Source of the DNA: Diabrotica undecimpunctata
Taxonomy: Eukaryota; Arthropoda; Insecta; Coleoptera; Chrysomelidae
DNA: 64,000 nucleotides
Direction: 5' to 3'
Assembly: GCF_040954645.1 (NCBI RefSeq)
Contig: NC_092809.1
Location: 67,146,141-67,210,140, forward strand
A program made the translations under genes and the position numbers. The notes below the pieces were generated by a model. The model saw only the letters and a program-made list of their open reading frames with translations, searched no databases and was not told where the DNA came from. How positions within the stretch are numbered: position 1 is the first letter of the stretch; the number at the start of each line of letters is the position of its first letter. Shown piece after piece: positions 22,245 to 34,039 of the stretch.

Positions 22245-23990
22245 TACTTTTACTCTATGATTTGCACATTTTTTACGCAACATTTTCTTTGGTTTTGTAC
22301 ATAAGTACTAAGATACTGCTTCTTAATTCATCTGCAATTTGATCCAGTAACATAATTTTATAAACCAAACCTTTAAGCTAATATTTCCATCTTTTCTAAT
22401 GCCGCTCTAAAGATACCATTTGTTATAACTGCTTTATCATTCGTTCCTTTTTTAGTGATAGACTAATTTCCTAGTTAGTTATTTTGGTCGCCATTACTCT
22501 TATTATTTTGCCGCCGGTATTGTTGGTTTTCTTTGATTTTTTTAAATTTCTTTATATTATTATTATTTTTTGTTTTATGTTTGGCTGGTTCTTGTATTTC
22601 TTACTTTTAACGTGTGCGTTTCAGTTTTGCTATATTTTTTTTACTTGTATTTCAAGTATTAGAAGCCAGTTCATGAAAGGTACTTACTTAGATGAATCGA
22701 TATCGTTTAGACTGCAATTTTAGCTTCCCCATGTCAGTCATTCATCATTCTGCTTGCTTTATAAATCGTAGAAGGTACAGGTTTAAGTAAGAATTTAAAT
22801 TTTGGTTTCAAAGAAGTAGAAATCTTCCAATTCTTACTTCTTGCTTTATTCTTAGATGTCGCCGTTTGCGTCTTAAAGAAGTTATTTCATTATTTGGTAC
22901 TACTTACTACTTCCTTTAGCGGAAAATATTTAGTTTCATATTTAGGGCTTCTTGCTGAGTCGCACTGACGAGTACTGAAAGGACGAAATCCGTATAAGCG
23001 AATTGTAGAGGCGCTATACGTAAAATCAGATCTAAACTGTCTTTTCTTTAATAAAACAGTTTATGGGGTTTAAAGAAAGCTTTTTTCATTAAACAGTTGT
23101 CATAACTATTATCAGATTCGATAATCTTTGAATTCCGATTTCTAGTGAAACAATTAAAGCGAAAAGTCAATATTTGAGAATGTAAGGTCCACCTACACCA
23201 TATAAAATATTGCTATATGAAATATTAAAATGAAGTTTACAGTGGGTCTAACTCCAGCTTAAGTATCCATAAAATAGAATTTTAAATAGTTTTTCAATTA
23301 AACTCCACTCGTCTGCAACGGCCGGCATAATCAAATGGGAACCAATTTGGGGCAATTTAAGTTACTATACAATTATCCGAATAAAACTACTTCGCAGCTC
23401 TGCACTGCAGTGAAAAAGATGGAAGTTATAAATGGAAGTAGTACGCGAGTTTATGACACGCTCAAAAACTTTTAACTTTTAAACGTAAAATAAAATGCTA
23501 ACCGCAACTTTGGGAATTAGTGATGAAAATTGTTTGGTACTAGTTAGTGTTGTTACTGCGGCTACGGTGGAAAATGCCTACGGATGTGAGAACATTACAA
23601 TAGAAATCAGCATGGAATATTCAAATGTACAGCATTCTATAAAACAGTGCAGTTTTTCAATATTTCTATCCATAAAAAGTTTGTTTTATAAGTATTAGTA
23701 ATTGTGATTTATTTAGAAAATATCAACTTTTCTGTATCGTACTTATGTTATACTGTGTTTCTTTTAAAGTGCTTTTAACTATACAACTAGAAAGCTTTTT
23801 TACTTATTGGTTTTCATGTTCTTACATTTCGTTGTCTAAATAATACGTCATACGTAAACATTTTTGAGTTTATCTTTGTCTTTTCGTGTCTGATCATTTG
23901 CAAAAAATTAGGTTTATACTAGGTTTTCAATCTGTATTATAACAAATAAAATCGATATTCTTAGTTCCCTAGAAGATAAATAAAAAGGAA
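22245..23990. other. Intronic sequence, nothing recognised
   Basis: A+T-rich. The frames at 22484 and 23495 have no recognisable motif or flanking splice pattern that would make them convincing exons. Confidence 0.4.
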
Positions 23991-23999
23991 TACAATCAA

Positions 24000-24115
24000 A
24001 CAGGTCCTATACGTCGATTATCACTGTGCCGAGCTTTCGACATCCTCTCTGATGTCTTCTTTGGAGCTTTTGAGGTCTCAGTCTCCCGAGTCCTCAGACT
24101 ACACTGATCACTAAT
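24000..24115 (-). mobile_element. Possible Penelope-like terminal-repeat fragment
   Basis: Contains a perfect hairpin GACATC/GATGTC with a 6-base loop (24039-24056), followed on the reverse strand by GAAAGC. This recalls the hammerhead-bearing terminal repeats of Penelope-like elements, but the CTGANGA half of the core is not present in clear form. Weak assignment. Confidence 0.3.
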
Positions 24116-24432
24116 CAGTAGTACATCGATGCGATTAACCTATATTTTATTGTTTGTTACTCTTGATTTGTTTATTGTAATTAATAAATTGCATATTCAA
24201 ATTCGAAAGATTTTCTTATATCTGTTATCTTACAATACGATCGAAAAATAGCCTATGGTAGGCACGTAAAGTATATAAAAAGCAGTTAGACATATTTTTA
24301 CTCTTTAATAAACAAGACAAATATTGTGCACATACTCGTATATAATATCTAAAGTATACATTTATCATAAATAAATTTGTTTAACCCCTACTCTTATTTG
24401 TATATTCTATTAACAATTTTTTTTTGTTCCAG

Positions 24433-24601
24433 CGGATCCAATCCTGTAAGAATAACAGCACCACCCGAGCTAGCAGGAATGACATTAGAAACGCGGTTAG
24501 TATCCTACGACTGGGACAACCAGTTCCAAAGCTTTCAAGATGCGACGATGAAGGGCTCCTTTAAACCCTTGTGCTGGACTTCTCAAGCTACTCTTCTACC
24601 G
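24433..24601 (+). CDS. MOXD1-like monooxygenase, third recognised exon
   Basis: The acceptor CAG ends at 24432. The first base completes the proline codon left open by the exon at 19140-19969; GSNPVRITAPPELAGM then follows in frame. The exon ends at 24601 in phase 0 before GTAAGT. It covers the region just after the second copper domain, through YDWDNQFQSFQD and FKPLCWTSQATLLP. In relatives this part is variable and lacks catalytic ligands. The 56 codons are fully open. Confidence 0.85.
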
Positions 24602-24689
24602 GTAAGTAATATTTATAAAACTGTTAAATTCTACAAATATTTGTTATGCACAATATATAATAGGGACTTAGAGATACACGTCTATGTTC

Positions 24690-25550
24690 GACAGAGCACA
24701 AATTCAACTAAATGAAATAGTGACATAGTGCTACAGATCGAGAATCACTCTAAACCCCACTGAAACTCAAGTAATCCTATTCAGATGGGAACCATAGTTT
24801 TCTCTTAGGAGAAAAGCTTGGATACAGACCGTCGGTGTTCTATTTGGGAGTGCACTTTAATGAGTCTCTTAATTGGGACACTGATAGACAGAGTAAGGAA
24901 GAGAGCTAATCTCTTGAGCGTGTTTTCTGGTAAAAGAGCTGTTACTAGCTCCAAAACCCTCTTACATACCTACAAAATATTAATAAGGCCTATCATCGAA
25001 TACAAGGCGTGCGTCTATGCATCACCCAACAAACAACACTTTAAAAAATCTTGACTACTGAGAGAAAGATCCTGCGGAAATGTATGAGAAAACGCTGACT
25101 ATTCTTCGGCACTAATCCATCCACTTTCATGCATACTATAAAAAACAAAATCCATTCTCTCAGTAAGAGAAAAGTACGCACTATAAATTGCCTTAATAAC
25201 CGAGCTAAACTGGCGCTCAAAACTCCTTGCCATCGCCTATTGCACATACCAGGAATCTTACTTAAAAAGTTCCATTCCCTCGAGTCAAACTTTTACACTT
25301 GACTGTTAACGAACTTCCTGATATCACAACGTTCTAGAAGCAACCCCATAAAATATCGCAGATAAAATAAGCTGCAAGCCAAAAATGCTAATCCAAGAGA
25401 TTTTTTCGTCGTGTATCTGGTGACAGCGGAGGTGCTCTCTCCTCGAGGCGTTCTCCCTTTTGCTCATGCTGCTTTACCCTCCAAAATTCCCGCAAAAAAA
25501 GGAAAAGGCACATCGGCTAAACAAGGTAATAACGTTCAACATTCGATATA
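24690..25550 (+). mobile_element. Jockey/LOA-type LINE remnant, RT C terminus
   Basis: Forward frames read ITLNPTKTQVILFRWEP, VLFGSAL (LGV.F), DRVRKRANLLSVFSGKRAVT and YKILIRPIIEYKACVYASP. Then come ERKILRKCMRK- and HRLLHIPGILLKKF-like stretches after shifts. This is the order after the YADD box in non-LTR elements with P..TY...VW-type C termini. It is decayed and lies in the last intron of the monooxygenase gene. Confidence 0.65.
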
Positions 25551-25554
25551 AATA

Positions 25555-25800
25555 TTTGAACTGGTTGATCAAAATTCAAACATCTCTTTCTTGTATCCTG
25601 ACCCCCCAGAGGGAGTGTAGTAGCCATAGTAATGTCGTGTGTTATTCGTCTCCAAAGATCTCTGTCTCTGGACATTTCTTTTAACTCGTGCATAGGTCTT
25701 TTGCATATTCCTGAGATCGCTTTGATCGATCCATCTTGTGGGGATCCCCCTCGTAATTTTCGGCCTTCCACCTTTTCTTAGATAATAAGTCTTTCCATAT
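25555..25800 (-). mobile_element. RTE-like LINE 3' fragment
   Basis: The reverse strand reads GICKRPMHELKEMSRDRDLW, then RRITHDITMATTLPLGGQDT, the terminal DR..WR..TH segment of a LINE ORF plus its 3' end. It is 5'-truncated, in the last monooxygenase intron, and opposite in orientation to the LINE beside it. Confidence 0.6.
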
Positions 25801-26151
25801 TTTCATAATTCAAACATAAATAAACATTATAACATAATAAAGAAACTTAATTCTATAGAGATTATACATATAAGCATTATGACTGAAAAAATAAAATACG
25901 ACAAGAAAAAAAAAGTAGAATAGAATAAAGAACGACGACAGTAGAAATTTAGCAAGGTTAACGAGATAAATCCTTAAGCTGATTATGAAGATTACGAAAA
26001 AACAATCGAATATCTTTAAAAAAGAAATAGCATAAAAGAATACATGGAAAAATTAAACTTATGAAAAAAAAAACTGAGCATTTTACTAAAAAATGTATAT
26101 TTATACACCATAAAAAATGTGCATTTTCTCATCAAGTTCTTTTCTTTTCAG

Positions 26152-26442
26152 GACACCGATAAAGAATCCCACTATCCCAACATATCCAGACCATATGTAA
26201 AGAATGTGATCGATCAGTGCAACTACAGAAAATACAGCACGGAAGGTTGGCCAGGTGGTACACCATTGATCGAACTTGATGGTAATCACATAGAGGGAGC
26301 GGCACGAAGCAAAGTCTCGCGAAGCAGCAGTCCCGCAGTAGAAGAATCCCTTGGACTGAGCAGGTTCAACTCCGCACCTGCTCAATCTGTACATGGTGTC
26401 GTTATAGTACTATCAGTATTCCTCGTGTGGTTTAATCGCTGA
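26152..26442 (+). CDS. MOXD1-like monooxygenase, last coding exon and stop
   Basis: The acceptor TTTTCAG ends at 26151, phase 0, and the TGA stop is at 26440-26442. The 96 codons start DTDKESHYPNISRPYVKN and include CNYRKYSTEGWPGGTPLIE. A low-complexity serine/alanine stretch (SRSSSPAVEES) follows, and the chain ends in a short hydrophobic tail, SVHGVVIVLSVFLVWFNR. Such a tail after small residues (NSAPAQS) suits a GPI-attachment signal or a tail anchor, so the mature protein may be tethered on the lumenal or outer membrane face. Which of the two cannot be told by eye. Confidence 0.85.
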   Translation, partial: DTDKESHYPNISRPYVKNVIDQCNYRKYSTEGWPGGTPLIELDGNHIEGAARSKVSRSSSPAVEESLGLSRFNSAPAQSVHGVVIVLSVFLVWFNR

Positions 26443-26825
26443 AGAAACGTTGTTTTTAGGATTTTTAAATATTGATCTTCTCCTAAGACCTGAGAGACGT
26501 TTATTGTGAATTGTTTTGTTTAAGTCATGTTTTAACTAGTCCGATCGGCCAGAGGTTTATTAGACTGTGACCAGTGTGTTAGTTGGTTTTTAAAATAAGT
26601 ATGATGGTGTAAAGGTAAAGCGTTTAACGACTACAGGCAGGTAAGGTATAGTTAAGTGGAAATCTGAAGAAATGTAGTACAAGTTGTTAACCTTTTAAAT
26701 AGCACTTCATATACGAAAATGTTTGATAAACTAAATAATTTTTAATTATCTTTTCCAAATGAATGTGTCGTCAGTTGCCTTATGTTCATTTTGCGTTTTG
26801 TACTATAGAACTACAATATAAGTTT

Positions 26826-26836
26826 AATAAAATAAA
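26826..26836 (+). promoter_or_regulatory. Candidate polyadenylation signal of the monooxygenase gene
   Basis: Two overlapping AATAAA hexamers lie about 385 bases after the stop codon. In such A+T-rich sequence the motif is common by chance, so this is only a candidate. Confidence 0.35.
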
Positions 26837-26839
26837 TAC

Positions 26840-28190
26840 CTTTGGTATGATACTAGTCTTAAATGATCAATGTCAAAGTGAATAAACAAAACAGGAACGC
26901 TCGATGTATGATATTGGCTGAAGCAAAAGAAAACGATAATTGTTAAACGTAGAATTAAATAGCACTAAATATGGACTTGAAGTAATCTCGCTATACATCT
27001 AGTATCGAAGCCATGATATAAACACTCATTTTGCTGAAAGTTATGTTTTTAGTTTAGCCTGCATTATATTATACCTGCCATTTGCCACAATCTGTCAAAT
27101 AATCTCTTTCGAAACTATCCCTTTCGAAACAAACCAAGTTAAAATATATTTGAAAAGAAACCTTGACTTTAAATAAAGAACAATTATTATACCGAGCAGA
27201 AAAGAATAAAATTAATATCAGGCTTTACGTCTTACTTTTTAGATTGATTAATATAAAACTAAATAAATTTATGTCATATTATAAGTAATTTTGTTGAAAA
27301 CAAAACGGCTAACAGATACGCTGGTTGTAATAAACTTAATCAAAATATATAAGTCAAAATACAACCCATAAATTTCAGTAACATCCAAATCTAAACTCAT
27401 AACATGAATAAATTTGAATAAAACAAGATACATAATAGCTGAAGAAAATTTAGTTTCTTTAGTGAGCCCTCTGGCAGAGAAATGAGGGTCCAGGTATAAA
27501 GCCATCAATAACCACCCACATATTATTATTCGAGCATGATAAAAAGCACAAGTGTGAGACTCGAACAATTCTCATCTAATAATATCTATCTAAAACTAGA
27601 AAACTAAGGTGTTCGAAAAAGTTCTAAATCTGAACATTTTTATTGTGATTTGTGTATCTTTCTTACAAGTTAAACTACACCTTATACAAGCTCTCCATAA
27701 ATATTTGGGTGTTATCTACAAACCCAGTGTTTTGTTTTTATTTACGTTCCCAATCAATTCTTTTACCGTAAATAATAAAGACAACACACCATTAAGTAAA
27801 AAGTAACAAGAGGCGCAATGAAGGGGAAAAATGAAACAATGACTATAAATTTAAATCTAATCAACCATGTCCCATTTGAGTCTACTAATCACAAAAGTAG
27901 TCTGTCCTGAATGTGTAATGGCTACGGGGTTTTTGTTAATGGTCTTTTAAATCGCTTTTTATGACCTTCAGATAAAGAAAAAGCGTGACATTTTAACTGA
28001 TAATGTTTTTTAATCTAAATCGATATTTTATGAATATAGATACATTATATGCATAGGATATAGAGACAAGTGTCTCTAAATATTACTATTTATATATTCG
28101 AACGAGATTCTTGCCCCACATTTTTATTTTTTGATAATTTATAATTAATTAATTTCAATAAAAAATTTCAATTTTTTGAAATTTCAATTT
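26840..28190. other. Intergenic sequence, nothing recognised
   Basis: A+T-rich, with spurious frames at 27269 and 27609. The last ~60 bases are simple AATTTC-type sequence just before the LINE. Confidence 0.4.
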
Positions 28191-28194
28191 CAAC

Positions 28195-30187
28195 AAATTG
28201 AACACAAACACCAATGATATTGACGAGTACTGGAATCGACTAAAAGATTGTCTACTGGAACCCTGTAAAGAAATACTAAAGACTTCCTCAAGGAGAAAAG
28301 AGGAATGGATGAATGACGAGATACTCAATATGATGGAACAACGGAGAAAATTTAAAAACAAGGATAACAATAAATACAGAGAGATAAACCACGAGATTAG
28401 AAAGACGATAAAGCAGGCAAAAGAAAAATACTTTGAAGAGCAATGCAAAGAGATCGAAGACCTTCAAAATAAATATGATCTGTTTAACCTACACAAGAAA
28501 GTCAAAGAACTGGCAGGACTAAGAAAACAAAATCCCACTTGTGCAATTCTGGATAGACACGGTACTGCTATAACACATACGGACGAGAAAATACAAAGAT
28601 GGGCAGAATATATCGATGAATTGTTCGATGATGAAAGAGGAGATCTGGAGCACATAGAACTTACGTCAGAAGAAATAGGTCCATATATTACAAAAGAAGA
28701 AATATTGCACGCATTAAAAACAATGAAGAGCGGGAAAAGCCCTGGACCTGATATGCTTCCTATAGAAATCCTAAAAATTCTAGATGAGAAGCACATTGAT
28801 GTTTTAGTGACACTCTTGAACCAAATTTATAGTTCAGGCGTATTACCCAAAGAGTGGTTAACATCTATTTTTATTTGTCTCCCTAAAAAGAAAAACGCAA
28901 GAGAATGCAGCGATTACCGCACCATTAGCTTAATGTCTCCGCTAAAGTTACTACTTATAGTCATCCATAACCGAATATATCACAAACTGGACATAGACGT
29001 TAATAATACACAATTTGGTTTTCGCAAAGGCCTAGGAACACGTGAAGCTCTTTTTTCACTTAATATACTAATACAAAGATGCCTGGACGTCAATCAAGAT
29101 ATATACGCATGTTTTATTGACTATAATAAAGCATTCGATAAAGTACGACATAAACATTTAATGAATGTCCTGAAATCAAAGAAGATTGACTACAACGACC
29201 TCAGGGTTATATCAAATTTATACTATAAACAGCGAGCAAAAGTACGTGTTAACGAACAGCTGTCAGAAGAAATTGAAATTAGATGTGGAGTAAGACAGGG
29301 ATGCGTATTGTCGCCAATTCTTTTCAATGCCTACTCCGAAGAGGTCCTGAAAAAAGCTCTTGAGGGTGAAACAGCTGGAATAAAGGTAAATGGAGTTCCC
29401 ATTAACAACATTAGATATGCGGACCACACTGTGATCTTAGCCGAAAACATTGAAGATCTTCAAAGACTGGTGACCAGAATAGCAGAGTATGGAAAAGAGT
29501 ATGGTCTAACAATGAATGTCAAGAAGACGAAATTTATGAGAATATCGAAAACTCAAAGAAATAACGAGAATCTTCTAATAAACGAAACCAACGTCGAACA
29601 AGTGGACAAATATGCATACCTGGGAACAATGATTAACTCCACAAATGATTACAATCAGGAGATAAAAATAAGAATAGAAAAGGCTAGAGCAAATTTCAAC
29701 AAAATGAGAAGAGTTCTATGTACCAGGGATTTAAAACTGGAACTAAGAGTTAGGTTGGCGAGGTGCTATGTTTTTTCGACTTTATTTTATGGAATGGAAT
29801 CTTGGACCTTGAATGCGACATCAATGAAAAAACTGGAATCATTTGAGCTGTGGGTGTACAGAAGAATTCTGAAAATATCATGGACAGAACACGTCACAAA
29901 CAAAGAGGTTCTGGGAAGGATGAACAAAGAAATGGAAATTTTAAATTCAATAAAAACAAGAAAATTAGAATATCTCGGACATATTACACGTGGAGAGAAA
30001 TACACCTTGCTCCAACTGATTATGCAGGGAAAGATCCAAGGAAAGAGAAGCATAGGGAGGCGTAGAATGTCATGGCTGCGCAACCTGAGAGAGTGGTACG
30101 GATTTACATCAAATGAACAGAGCAGCCGTCTCAAAAGTCCGAATAGCTATGATGATTGCCGACCTCCGTCGCGGAGATGGCACTTGA
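28195..30187 (+). mobile_element. RTE-like LINE, 5'-truncated, nearly open RT ORF
   Basis: An open frame from 28198 holds a charged linker (residues 1-130) and the polymerase. Key parts are EEILHALKTMKSGKSPGPD, NTQFGFRKGLGTREALFSL, FIDYNKAFDKVRH (catalytic Asp at residue 308), GVRQGCVLSPILFNAYSE, and YADH at residues 407-410. The usual second Asp of YADD is His, so the copy should be inactive. The C terminus follows with LFYGMESWTLNAT, RRILKISWTEHVTNKEV and RRRMSWLRNLREWYG. Near 30117 a small deletion shifts frame. The +1 frame keeps the family ending RAAVSKVRIAMMIADLRRGD and its stop at 30185-30187, while the open frame runs on artificially to 30318. The N-terminal endonuclease is absent. 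Confidence 0.9.
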
Positions 30188-30594
30188 AGAAGAATAAAAA
30201 ATTTAAAGATGTCTTTAGCTGTGATAATAGTTACAGTCGCCACCAAATTATTGTAGAAGTTATTATCTCTATGATATCATTAGGAAGTACAGTACATTCA
30301 ACCAACTTATACCTCTAAACGATTAATGAAATTCGCAGAAAACCTTTCTTTGTAGTAAATGGCACGGTAAACTGCACTGAAGTTCTCCACAATCTTTTTA
30401 ATTACTTACTTTGTTTAGAATATTTTTGCCTGTATTATCAGTTAGAAGTAATTTTTATAAAATAAGGAGCAAAAAAATGGAATTTTAAATATTATTGTTT
30501 ATTTGGCTAATAATGAATGAATGAATAAATATAATGGTTAACTTGCTATACAATTATTTTGTAAATAACATTATAATAGTGTACTTACTGGCTA

Positions 30595-31800
30595 TTTAAA
30601 TGTATAAATCATCATCATCGTCACTAAATTCACTACAGCTATCATTATGTAAATCTATTATCACTGGATTAATTTCACTAATTTTATTTTTTCGGATCCA
30701 CCACTCTTCTATTAATTTTTTACATTTATTTACAGTTTTGGTCCATATTTCTGGAGTTGTAGTTTTAAGAGCTTCTTGCCACATTTCCCTAACTGCATCG
30801 TCACTGTTTTCACTGCATCCAACGTGGATCGTTGGATGCAGTCGTATCATAATACGTTTTACATATACCCCAGACGTGTCGTGTTCGATGGGATTAAACT
30901 GGCAGTAATACGCCGGTAACCGTAGTACTTAATGTCCATAACTTAATACAATTTGGTCAACTAAATAAACTGTTGGTTTTTCATTACGTTTCGGTATTTC
31001 CAGTAACTCTGATTTAAAGGCGTGTTCCGGAAAATTGATATTATTTTTAACTAACGAACTTTTTATGATCGGTACGTTCCACGACTGTTTTCGTTGTTTC
31101 TCCAAAATCTCCGAATGGTAAGATACATTATCTAAAACTATAACTGCTGGTTCACTCACACTAGGTAACAGTTTCTCCTCAATCCATTTAACAAGCATCA
31201 TCATTCATGTTTTTATGGTAATCAGCAGATTTTGATTTTGAAGAAAAAATCAAATCCGCGTTTTTTATAAAGACTTCTTTCCCTCCTGCATGAAGAATAT
31301 TGTGTCTTTTGCCTTCGCTATCTGTGTGTTTTATTGATTTAATGCTGTCGTCTTGCCAAATTTTTTTATTTCCACCATTTGCAATATCCATATCTCTTCT
31401 AAGTATACGAATGTTGCATTTCCAAATTTAAGTCTAGTATATTCCGTCAAAAATTTAATTCTTTTTTGTGAACCACACTACTCCTTTCGCATAAAAATAA
31501 CCTATTATTTTCTTATTTGAATTTAAATTTTAAATCTCTCAACACTTTCCAAAGGCTAGTCCTTTTAATTTCAGAAACTTGTCTTTCTCTTATTTTGGCC
31601 AGTAAAGTATCTAAACTGGCCTATTAAAAAAATTTTAAATTTTTCTCCATCAGGTAAGTCAATGCTCCTAGAATGTTTACGAGTTGTTTTCTTGTCTTTA
31701 TGATACTCAATCACAGTAAGATCTTTTTGAGAATCTCTGACAGTCTTCATTACAGTTTTTAGCTTACTTTCACTTATCCCGAGTGCGCCACAAACGCACA
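30595..31800 (-). pseudogene. DDE-type transposase pseudogene (IS630/Tc1-like, DDE_3 fold)
   Basis: Reverse-strand pieces in order begin with ALGISESKLKTVMK (helix-turn-helix-like) and TRKHSRSIDLPDGEKF. Next come WQDDSIKSIKHTDSEGKRH, then EKLLPSVSEPAVIVLDNVSY (Asp in VLDNVSYH), FPEHAFKSELLEIPKRNEKP and, after one stop, LRLPAYYCQFNPIEH (Glu in NPIE). An acidic Ser/Asp-rich tail closes it. This order fits the DDE_3 transposases common in insects. A frameshift near 31195 and at least one stop inactivate it. It lies 280 bases after the LINE end at 30318, opposite in direction. Its 5' side runs straight into an RT fragment at about 31801. Confidence 0.75.
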
Positions 31801-32060
31801 AAATTCTGAGATAATTCGCAAGTCTTGTTCGTCAGTTCCAGTTGTTCTCAGAATTTCGATCATCTTTTGATGATTAACGCAGTCAATTGCTTTTAGATAA
31901 TCAATTAAACATGCATATACCTCTACATTCATGTCTCTGCATCGTTGTGTTAATAAATTTAAGGCAAAAAGAGCTTCTCGTGTTCCCAATCCATTTCGAA
32001 ATCCGAATTAAGTGTCACTCATCTGATACTCACACTTGTTGTAAATTCCCGAGATGAATG
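31801..32060 (-). mobile_element. RTE-like LINE fragment (RT fingers/palm)
   Basis: The reverse strand reads FGFRNGLGTREALFALNLLT, then YACLIDYLKAIDCVNHQKMI and TDEQDLRIIS. It is the same family as 28195-30187 (FGFRKGLGTREALFSLN) but a separate, shorter copy. It stops abruptly at the transposase pseudogene, so one element was inserted in or joined to the other. Confidence 0.7.
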
Positions 32061-32149
32061 ATCCTGAGAAAAGTTTTAAGGACATGAGACAGCATGCTTA
32101 ATATTCGATAGTCATCGCAGCAGGGTATTGCGATTCGACGCGGAGGTGT

Positions 32150-33430
32150 TAAATCTCAGGTTTGTTGAGATTAGTAGTCGGAGAACAAAGTTTTTTTAAG
32201 CCCTTCTTTCTATTCGGATTGCCGAATATAGGCCTCTCCTTATTCTCGCAATTCATTTCTGTTGTTTGTAAGACGTTTCCACATTGGTCTTCTAATATCG
32301 TCTTTCTTAGTTCTTTTAATATCGTCGCTCCAGCTCATTTGCGGTCTTCCTCGTGGTCTTTTAGCTTCATGTGGCCGCCAATTCCCGATTTCTTTATTTC
32401 ATCGGTCATCCTTTTCGTTATGTCCAGCCCATTTCCATTTCAGTTTAGCTGCTTGTTCGACAGCATTTTTACTTTTGTTCTATTACGAATGTCTTCATTG
32501 GTTTTATGGTCTTTGAGTGAGATACCCAGCATCTGTCGTTCCATGGCTATCAGAGTTTTTCTGATCTTCTGCATGTTTATTTTAGTGAATGTCCAGGCTT
32601 GAGCTCCATATGTAAGTACAGGTAGGATACAGGAATTAAACACTTTGGTTCGCAGTATTTATTTTTAAGTACGTATGAGATTCTTCCGAATGCTGCCCAT
32701 TCCATTTTTACACGTCTGCTTATTTCGGTAGTCTGATTTTCTTTGCTTACCTTGACATTTTGACCTAGATATGTATATTCATCTACGTGTTCTATCTCTC
32801 TCCCTTGGATGTTTATCATAGGTTTGTCATCTTTGTTTGACATTAGTTTAGTTTTGCTGAAATTAATTTTCAGTTTTTTAGGGATTCTGTGTGTAGCTCC
32901 TCAATCATCGTATTCAGTGTATTCCACGTGCCGGTTATGTACTACCACGATGTACTACATCATTTGCCATTTGCGTATTTAAGATGGTTTAAGTATCTTC
33001 CGTTAATAGGGATTTCCTTAGTTTTCCAGTCTGTTGACTTATCTGATATAAGATATCTTCTAGGGCAGCTATAAATAATTTTGGAGATATTGTGTCTCCT
33101 TGTCTTACGCCTCGGTTGATTTTTACTGGTCTTGTTTCGATTCCATTACCCAACGTCACTATTATTTCAGCTTTTTCGTAAATATTATGTATTAATGTTC
33201 TGTACCTGAAGTCGATCCGGTTGTTGACTAATACTTCTTCTATTGCCCACAGTTCTACGCCATCAAAAGCTTTTTCATAATCTATAAAAGCTAGATATAA
33301 TGGGAAATTATATTCGTTAGTATTTTCTATTAGGATTTTCAAAGTATATAGATGGTCACAGGTGTTGTACCCTTTTCTAAATTCGGCTTGTTCTACTGGT
33401 TGATATCCGTCAAATTTGAATATCCCTCAG
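32150..33430 (-). mobile_element. BovB/RTE-type LINE remnant, RT core to 3' end
   Basis: From 33342 the reverse strand reads YLAFIDYEKAFDGVELWAI, then GVRQGDTISPKLFIAALEDI, a ruined YADD box (YANG) near 32960, and GREIEHVDEYTYLGQNVKV. It continues PVLTYGAQAWTFTK and RQMLGISLKDHKTNEDIRNR and, in other frames, RGRPQMSWSDDIKR and GEAY. It is a different LINE family from 28195-30187. Frames shift at least four times. Confidence 0.75.
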
Positions 33431-33434
33431 AACA

Positions 33435-33875
33435 AAGTATTACGAATTATGTATTTATTACATAAATGTCAGTAATCACCAAAAAATATTTAGTCTATAC
33501 TTAGTAGGACACAAAACTAGTCCTACTTTAAACAAAATTAAAACTAGAGATAACTAACAATCTTTTTATTGGTAAAATGAACTCCAAATATCAGTAAAAA
33601 CTTATGAGGCATCCATGAAGTTAGCAAACTGTAATTTAACTGATTTGTTCTTCTTTGTTTAATAATTGAACTATATATTAGATTACTTTCCCTTCGCAAA
33701 AGGGATGTAAAAGCATACAACATACATGCAAGAAAGAAGATATCAGTAAATATCTGGACTATTCATAGTCGATGTGGAGTTGTTAAGGAAGATCTGGTAT
33801 ATGATATGGTATATGAAGATAAAGCAGGAAATTTTACTAAAATAAACAAGTAAGAATGGAGGCGATGAAGATGTA
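33435..33875. other. No gene or element recognised
   Basis: A+T-rich; could include further decayed parts of the LINEs on either side. Confidence 0.35.
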
Positions 33876-33879
33876 AGCG

Positions 33880-34035
33880 AAAAGAGGTTGGTGTGGATAA
33901 GGACGCAGGAAATCTCTTTGGCAGATGAGAATGGCTACATACTGTAACGAATATTGAGGTTTGTCTAGGGGGGCCAGGACGCCCCGAATCGGGCTATAAA
34001 GCCATGGGATGGATGAAGAGAAGTAAAAAACGAAA
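33880..34035 (+). mobile_element. Possible LINE 3' fragment
   Basis: The G+C-richer stretch with GGGGGGCCAGGACGCCCCGA and frames GGQDAPNRAIKPWDG or GGPGRPESGYKAMGW resembles the 3' ends of insect LINEs. No polymerase motif is attached. Weak. Confidence 0.3.
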
Positions 34036-34039
34036 ATCA

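Noticed and set aside
30600..30908. Forward 102-codon frame
   Set aside because: It is the shadow of the reverse-strand DDE transposase pseudogene.
32162..32602. Forward 146-codon frame
   Set aside because: Shadow of the reverse-strand LINE C terminus (SLKDHKTNEDIRNR region).
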